Shown in pieces: positions 60,501-64,000 of a stretch of DNA of 64,000 bases. The number at the start of each line of letters is the position of its first letter. Position 1 is the stretch's first letter. This DNA is from Asterias rubens (Eukaryota > Echinodermata > Asteroidea > Forcipulatida > Asteriidae). Location of the stretch: NCBI RefSeq assembly GCF_902459465.1, contig NC_047068.1:14345195-14409194 (forward strand), read 5' to 3'. The notes beneath the pieces were generated by a model. That model saw nothing but the letters and a program-made list of their open reading frames with translations, made no database searches and had not been told where the DNA came from. The translations under genes and the position numbers were made by a program.

Positions 60501-63500
60501 CCTTAACTTAGTGAACAACATCGGTGAAACAAGGTAAACATTAGACTGGTCCCCGATGCATGTCCTTATCCGCAAGGAAAAGAACAGGCTTGTATGATGT
60601 TTGTCGAATTTAACTGCAAATCTCCGTAAATGTGAAATGATGCGAGGTCAAAGGTGATTATCAAACCCTCATCACTTACACAGAGTTTGTATCCACAGCC
60701 CCGACCGCTCGGTGCTAATAAGCAGAACTAGGAAATGTGCCGGGGCCCAATTTCAAAAAGCTGCTTAGCATAAAATACTGCTTGACAGATTTCTCTGCTA
60801 AGCACAAAATGAGTGGGGCACCAGTCGCAACAATGTAAACTTATGGAATGTTGGCTGGTAACCTGTTCTTGCTAAGCAAGATTTTCCTGTGCTTAGCAGG
60901 TTTTTCACGGGCCTCGAGATGTGACGTCCGATGTTCAGGCTAGATCGATAATAGAAAAACAACATAAAAAAGGATGTGAAAAATAAGAACTGCTTATTAT
61001 TATTACTATTAACGCCGCATTGGAACCAACCCCTCTAAAATCACCCTGGACCATGCAGAATACCGGGTAGGCCTACCCAGGGGCCTGATAACTTCCGGGT
61101 CAGGAAGGTCACTGTTAAACATAATGGATATCGCACGTCGTTCATTGTATTTTCTGCAGTTGGAAAAGTAAACACTGTATTCAGTGTTTACCTTGTCTTG
61201 ATAACCAAGCCTTTACAATGTGATCATGTTTGAATGCTTACACGTGACGGGAAAGTCCCTTACCATGTTCAATGGTAAACATACAGAAGTCAAGGAAAAT
61301 AGTAATGACGTTATGAACTAAAAATGAACACTATCTGCAAAAGCTAACAATGACGAGATTAGAAAGAAAAGAAAAACAATATTACAAGAATTTATTTATT
61401 TTGAAGAAAAAGTTTCCGGATGTTTGTCAGCAAGCATGACGTAAATAATATGTACAATGCAAGGGAGCTCGCCGTTAGAAATACAATGATGTACGTGTAA
61501 AACACGAGTTCGACACGAACTTGCTTTCTTAAGGTGTGCTATAATCACTCTTGAAATAAATGGCAATAAAAATATAGAAACTTATTTGGTTAGAAGAACA
61601 GCAGCCTGATCGGCCTAGAATATATTTTTTTTTACTGGATCAAAAATGTTTCGGTGGCTTTAAACAAATGTGTTTGATTAACCAAATGTGTTTTTACTTG
61701 TACATGTATCTTTATTGTTTTATGATCATATTTTATGAATCTTATTTTGAACCTTTTATTAATTATTTTGTTTTTGTGGTTAAAATTTTCTTGTAAAGCG
61801 CCTGGGAGCATTTTTAATGGATTTGGCGCTATATAAATGGTTTTTTTTATGAAAAAAGATATCAGTTATCATCCCCAAAGTTTGAATCTGAGAAACATAA
61901 CTGTGTCGGTAACGTCTCTCAGAACGTGTATTTCAATTACGGATCTCGCAAGGCCATAACTGCTCAAGAGTTTCGGCGATATAACAAAATCTACATTGGG
62001 GGCCTTTACAAAATTATTGTTCCAAATGTTCAACCATGTGAAACACGGCATAGTGTATTTTTAGTTTTGATATTTGCATTTAGGCCCACTATTGTTTACG
62101 CAATATGAGGTCACCTCGCCATTTAGAACCCCCAGTAATATTCAATCACAGAGCTATATATATTGACTAGAGCGCTAACACCCCGTTATACACGCAAGGT
62201 TTTGAAGCCGTGTGGGCGCATCCATGTTTATGTACACACCAATACAAAAGCTTGAAATTTTGTACGGCAATTGTACGGCTATTTGCATGATCGTGCGTCT
62301 GTTCTTTTTTATGTGCCATCGAAGCAAAAAAAACAGCAAATGTGAACGCAAAATCTGCTGATCAGCGCACAAACTGCGAGCGTCATGTGCGTCATGATTA
62401 AAAGGCGCGTTTACCTTTTTTTAGTACGGCAACCAAGTCGAAGTTACGGTTTTCGTAGCGCGGACGTACGCGAGTGGACAGCTGCGTACGTATACGCACA
62501 CGCAGAATGTAAAATAATCGCGGCAATGTGTGTTCTCTTAAAATTCCGAGTTCACGCAACACATCAAACATGTCTGCGCCCAGGGTGGCTTCAAAACGCA
62601 GAGCAAGTTAGCGCTCTAGTCAATATATATAGCTCTATGTATTCAATGGGAGACTTTCTGGGACGATAGAGGGCAGCAGACTTACCGGGTAAATCCATTG
62701 TTCTCAGAATTATGCGCATGTTCAGAACTACGTAAACAATGGAAATTTACCCGGTATGTCTGCTGCCACCTAGCGTTGGAAAGTCTCCTATTGAAACGGG
62801 TCAAACCGAACCCAAAAGACCCTTCCCATGAAATATGTAAATTGCACATAGCGCGTGCACACTAACGTTTTGGTTGGCAAAATAAGGGAACATCGCGCTG
62901 TTTTGTACACGGCTAATGGGTGCGTGACGTAGACGCAATTGCGCGTCTGCTTAGTGCAAAACTCTATAGACCTTTTCGCAAATACCGGGGCGCGCGCGTA
63001 AAGCTTGGAATTGGGTGCATTGTGGTCCAGCTGGTATCCAAATTTGATCCATATCTATCCCACAATAAACCTCATTCAACAGTCTGCGCTTGCGCATTGG
63101 TATTTGCGATGAGGTCTATGGCGTTTGCCAACCTATAGGGTCTGTACGCATGCGTGAATGTGATAAGCATATTTCATGGGAAGGGTCCATTGAGTGAATC
63201 TGAATTGTAATAAAATATTGACTGATTTGATAATAATTGAATGGCTGTGTGTTTCTCCTGTTGCTTAGATGGCAAGATGCAACTCTAGGATTCAGCTGCA
63301 TTATTGTGTTGATTGTGTTAAGGGTGAGTTAGCTATAGGGATACCCCCCCCCCCCCCTTGCACTACGGTCGCACCACAATTTCCCCATTTATGCATCAAT
63401 GCTCAAACTAAAATACTGAAACATATTTTTAAAGACTCTCTGCTTCATAAGAAGTATCAAATCAAATATAAACTATGATATAAACTATGATATACGATGC

Positions 63501-64000
63501 TTTGTGTACCGCATTCTTTTTTTCAACAATCTCAAACTAAAATACTGAAAAATATTTTTAAAGACTCTCTGCTTCATAAGAAGTATCAAATCAAATAAAA
63601 ACTTTTGTTGGCATGTAAAATGTCTTCCCTTCCATGGTTTAACAAACGCCACCTTCAAAATATGAATCTCGGGACTCCCGGGGCCTACTAATAAACAAGT
63701 CACTTACAAGATGGAGGCATGTAGAATACTTGTAACTATGATATATGATGCTTTGTGTACCGCATTTTTTTTTTCAACAATCTTGTTTTTTTTTATCACT
63801 ATGTTGGTTTGACTCAGATTTCACAAGAATCCCTTGCATAGCGAGTTTTACATTATGTTTTTTTTTTAAATTAAAATAAGTCCGAAATCCCTGTCACACG
63901 GCGCTAGTTCATTAAAAAATAACATGTAAAGGATTTAAGTACCTCTTGTAACACAAAACACAAAGCCCATAGATACAGGCAGTGGACACTATTGGTAATT
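57556..64000 (+). CDS. SLC26A11: SLC26A11-like sulfate/anion transporter, 5' part (runs off window)
   Basis: Membrane anion transporter of the SLC26/SulP family; SLC26A11 is described as a sodium-independent sulfate transporter. Coding exons: 57599-57814, 58819-59035, 60368-60533, 63269-63323; all join in phase by GT-AG. The exon probably begins at 57556 after CTACAG, and an in-frame TAA at 57557-57559 supports ATG 57599. The 218 residues seen include [31 protein letters not shown] (TM1), [62 protein letters not shown] and [10 protein letters not shown], in the order of human SLC26A11. The rest of the transmembrane domain and the STAS domain lie beyond 64000. Odd: LPLV replaces the usual LPPQ before YGLY, at an exon joint. 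Confidence 0.95.
57599..57814 (+). CDS. SLC26A11: SLC26A11 coding exon 1
   Basis: Residues 1-72: a short cytoplasmic N-terminus and the first helix with [10 protein letters not shown]. Donor GTG|GTAAGT, phase 0. Confidence 0.94.
57857..58137 (-). mobile_element. Family A-related MITE in SLC26A11 intron 1
   Basis: TTAAAAGGCACTGTACACCT to 'gaggtcctgtgcctTTAA', short (about 280 bp). It is inserted 43 bp after the donor of coding exon 1 and resembles the degraded copy at 34858. Confidence 0.7.
58632..58685. repeat. 'tcgacgtttcgaccagtatg' repeat fragment
   Basis: Inverted match to the 'gttcgaaacgtcga' family at 4838, 7674 and 8966 ('atgctctgatcgtcttctgg'). Confidence 0.5.
58819..59035 (+). CDS. 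SLC26A11: SLC26A11 coding exon 2
   Basis: Residues 73-144 plus one base: the YGLYSAFMG signature, [15 protein letters not shown] and helix 3. Acceptor TCTTATAG, donor TTAG|GTTAG. Confidence 0.95.
59499..59942. repeat. 94-bp tandem repeat, 4.7 copies, in SLC26A11 intron 2
   Basis: Copies begin with 'ctcacctcgctaaac' at 59499, 59591, 59685, 59779 and 59873. They differ at only a few positions; the first unit is 92 bases. There are no spacers, so this is a minisatellite. Confidence 0.95.
60368..60533 (+). CDS. SLC26A11: SLC26A11 coding exon 3
   Basis: Residues 145-199 plus two bases. [20 protein letters not shown] is nearly the same as the human segment. Acceptor GTCTAG, donor AAG|GTAAAC. Confidence 0.96.
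60753..60915. mobile_element. 'gggcccaatttcaaaaagctgc' palindromic element
   Basis: 'ggggcccaatttcaaaaagc' and 'tgcttagcataaaatac' on the left pair with 'gtgcttagcaggtttttcac' and 'gggcc' on the right. The best preserved member of this family in the window. Confidence 0.7.
60916..62130. other. SLC26A11 intron 3, unrecognised part
   Basis: Contains a possible relative of the 18413 MITE near 61532 ('cttaaggtgtgctataatca') and a SINE-like end near 61795 ('gcgcctgggagca', 'tttggcgctatataaatgg'), a phrase common to many animal retroposon tails. No exon seen. Confidence 0.4.
62137..62641. mobile_element. ~500-bp TIR element with ATATATTGACTAGAGCGCT ends
   Basis: Left 'gagctatatatattgactag' and 'agcgctaac' mirror right 'gttagcgctctagtcaatat' and 'atatagctc'. 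Further in, 'ggttttgaagcc' and 'ggcttcaaaacg' also pair. The interior is CpG-rich with no transposase. Confidence 0.85.
62644..62797. mobile_element. MITE with CAATGGGAGACTTTCTGG ends (copy 2)
   Basis: Near-identical to 42285-42437. Left CAATGGGAGAC pairs with right GTCTCCTATTG. It follows the 62137 element without a gap. Confidence 0.88.
62818..63187. mobile_element. TIR element with GACCCTTCCCATGAAATATG ends
   Basis: Left 'gacccttcccatgaaatatg' and right 'catatttcatgggaagggtc' are inverted repeats; 'tttggttggcaaa' and 'gtttgccaacct' pair further in. A second palindrome is nested within (62962-63122). It ends about 80 bp before coding exon 4 of SLC26A11. Confidence 0.85.
62962..63122. mobile_element. 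Nested palindrome with ATAGACCTTTTCGCAAATACC end
   Basis: 'tatagaccttttcgcaaata' at the left pairs with 'tatttgcgatgaggtctat' at the right. CpG-rich interior. Confidence 0.75.
63269..63323 (+). CDS. SLC26A11: SLC26A11 coding exon 4
   Basis: Completes Arg200 and encodes [18 protein letters not shown]. Acceptor TGCTTAG, donor AGG|GTGAGT, phase 0. Confidence 0.9.
63343..63358. repeat. Poly-C run
   Basis: About 15 C residues just after the donor of coding exon 4. A likely site of sequencing or replication slippage. Confidence 0.8.
63400..63785. repeat. Interleaved direct repeats in SLC26A11 intron 4
   Basis: Unit A ('ctcaaactaaaatactgaaa', 'aaagactctctgcttcataa', 'gaagtatcaaatcaaat') occurs at 63400-63470 and 63529-63597. 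Unit B ('aactatgatata', 'gatgctttgtgtaccgcatt') occurs at 63483-63534 and 63735-63783. The order A-B-A-B suggests duplication of one A+B unit. Confidence 0.85.
63975..64000 (+). mobile_element. Start of another family A MITE, cut by the window end
   Basis: 'caggcagtggacactattgg' matches the family A left end. The rest lies beyond the window and the left TTAA is not present. Confidence 0.75.

Overview
Eukaryotic (metazoan) genomic DNA. Coding sequence is a small fraction of the window, genes are split by GT-AG introns of up to 15 kb, and the space between exons is filled with short terminal-inverted-repeat (TIR) elements, tRNA-derived repeats and microsatellites. From memory of the TTAA-flanked family beginning AGGCAGTGGACACTATTGG, I associate this repeat landscape with echinoderms and most likely a sea star. 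That species guess is inference; the window itself only proves a repeat-rich animal genome.

Three protein-coding genes could be assembled by hand, and all their splice junctions keep the reading frame. (1) A class A (rhodopsin-type) G-protein-coupled receptor on the + strand has exons at 12706-13493 and 28476-28815, separated by a 15 kb intron, and encodes 375 residues. (2) TSEN54/SEN54, a structural subunit of the tRNA-splicing endonuclease, lies on the - strand from 48101 down to 37559. It has ten coding exons and encodes 696 residues. (3) The 5' part of an SLC26A11-like sulfate/anion transporter is on the + strand, with coding exons from 57599 to 63323, and runs off the right edge. TSEN54 and SLC26A11 point away from each other across about 9.5 kb.

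Layout: 1-1200 diverged tandem repeats; 2693-8363 a nearly perfect tandem duplication of a 2.8 kb segment; 8364-12705 mostly unrecognised DNA with an 8-bp-TSD MITE and a broken tRNA-Gln; 12706-28815 the receptor gene, whose intron holds stacked TTAA elements, a CT microsatellite and an 81-bp tandem array; 28816-37558 intergenic, with a 59-bp tandem array, a diverged TIR element of about 1.75 kb, a cluster of octamer-like palindromes and tRNA-derived repeats; 37559-48101 TSEN54, with a composite inverted/tandem array of six tRNA-like units in its second intron; 48102-57555 intergenic, with a 2.2 kb long-TIR element, a 5'-truncated RTE-like retrotransposon and several MITEs; 57556-64000 SLC26A11, whose introns carry tandem repeats and a pile-up of nested TIR elements.

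The three genes have no evident joint pathway: the receptor and the transporter are membrane proteins, while TSEN54 acts in nuclear tRNA maturation. The most unusual structure is the tRNA-like composite in TSEN54, which is flanked by one 13-bp direct repeat as if it had inserted as a single unit. All repeat and protein identifications were made by eye and memory; no search was run.
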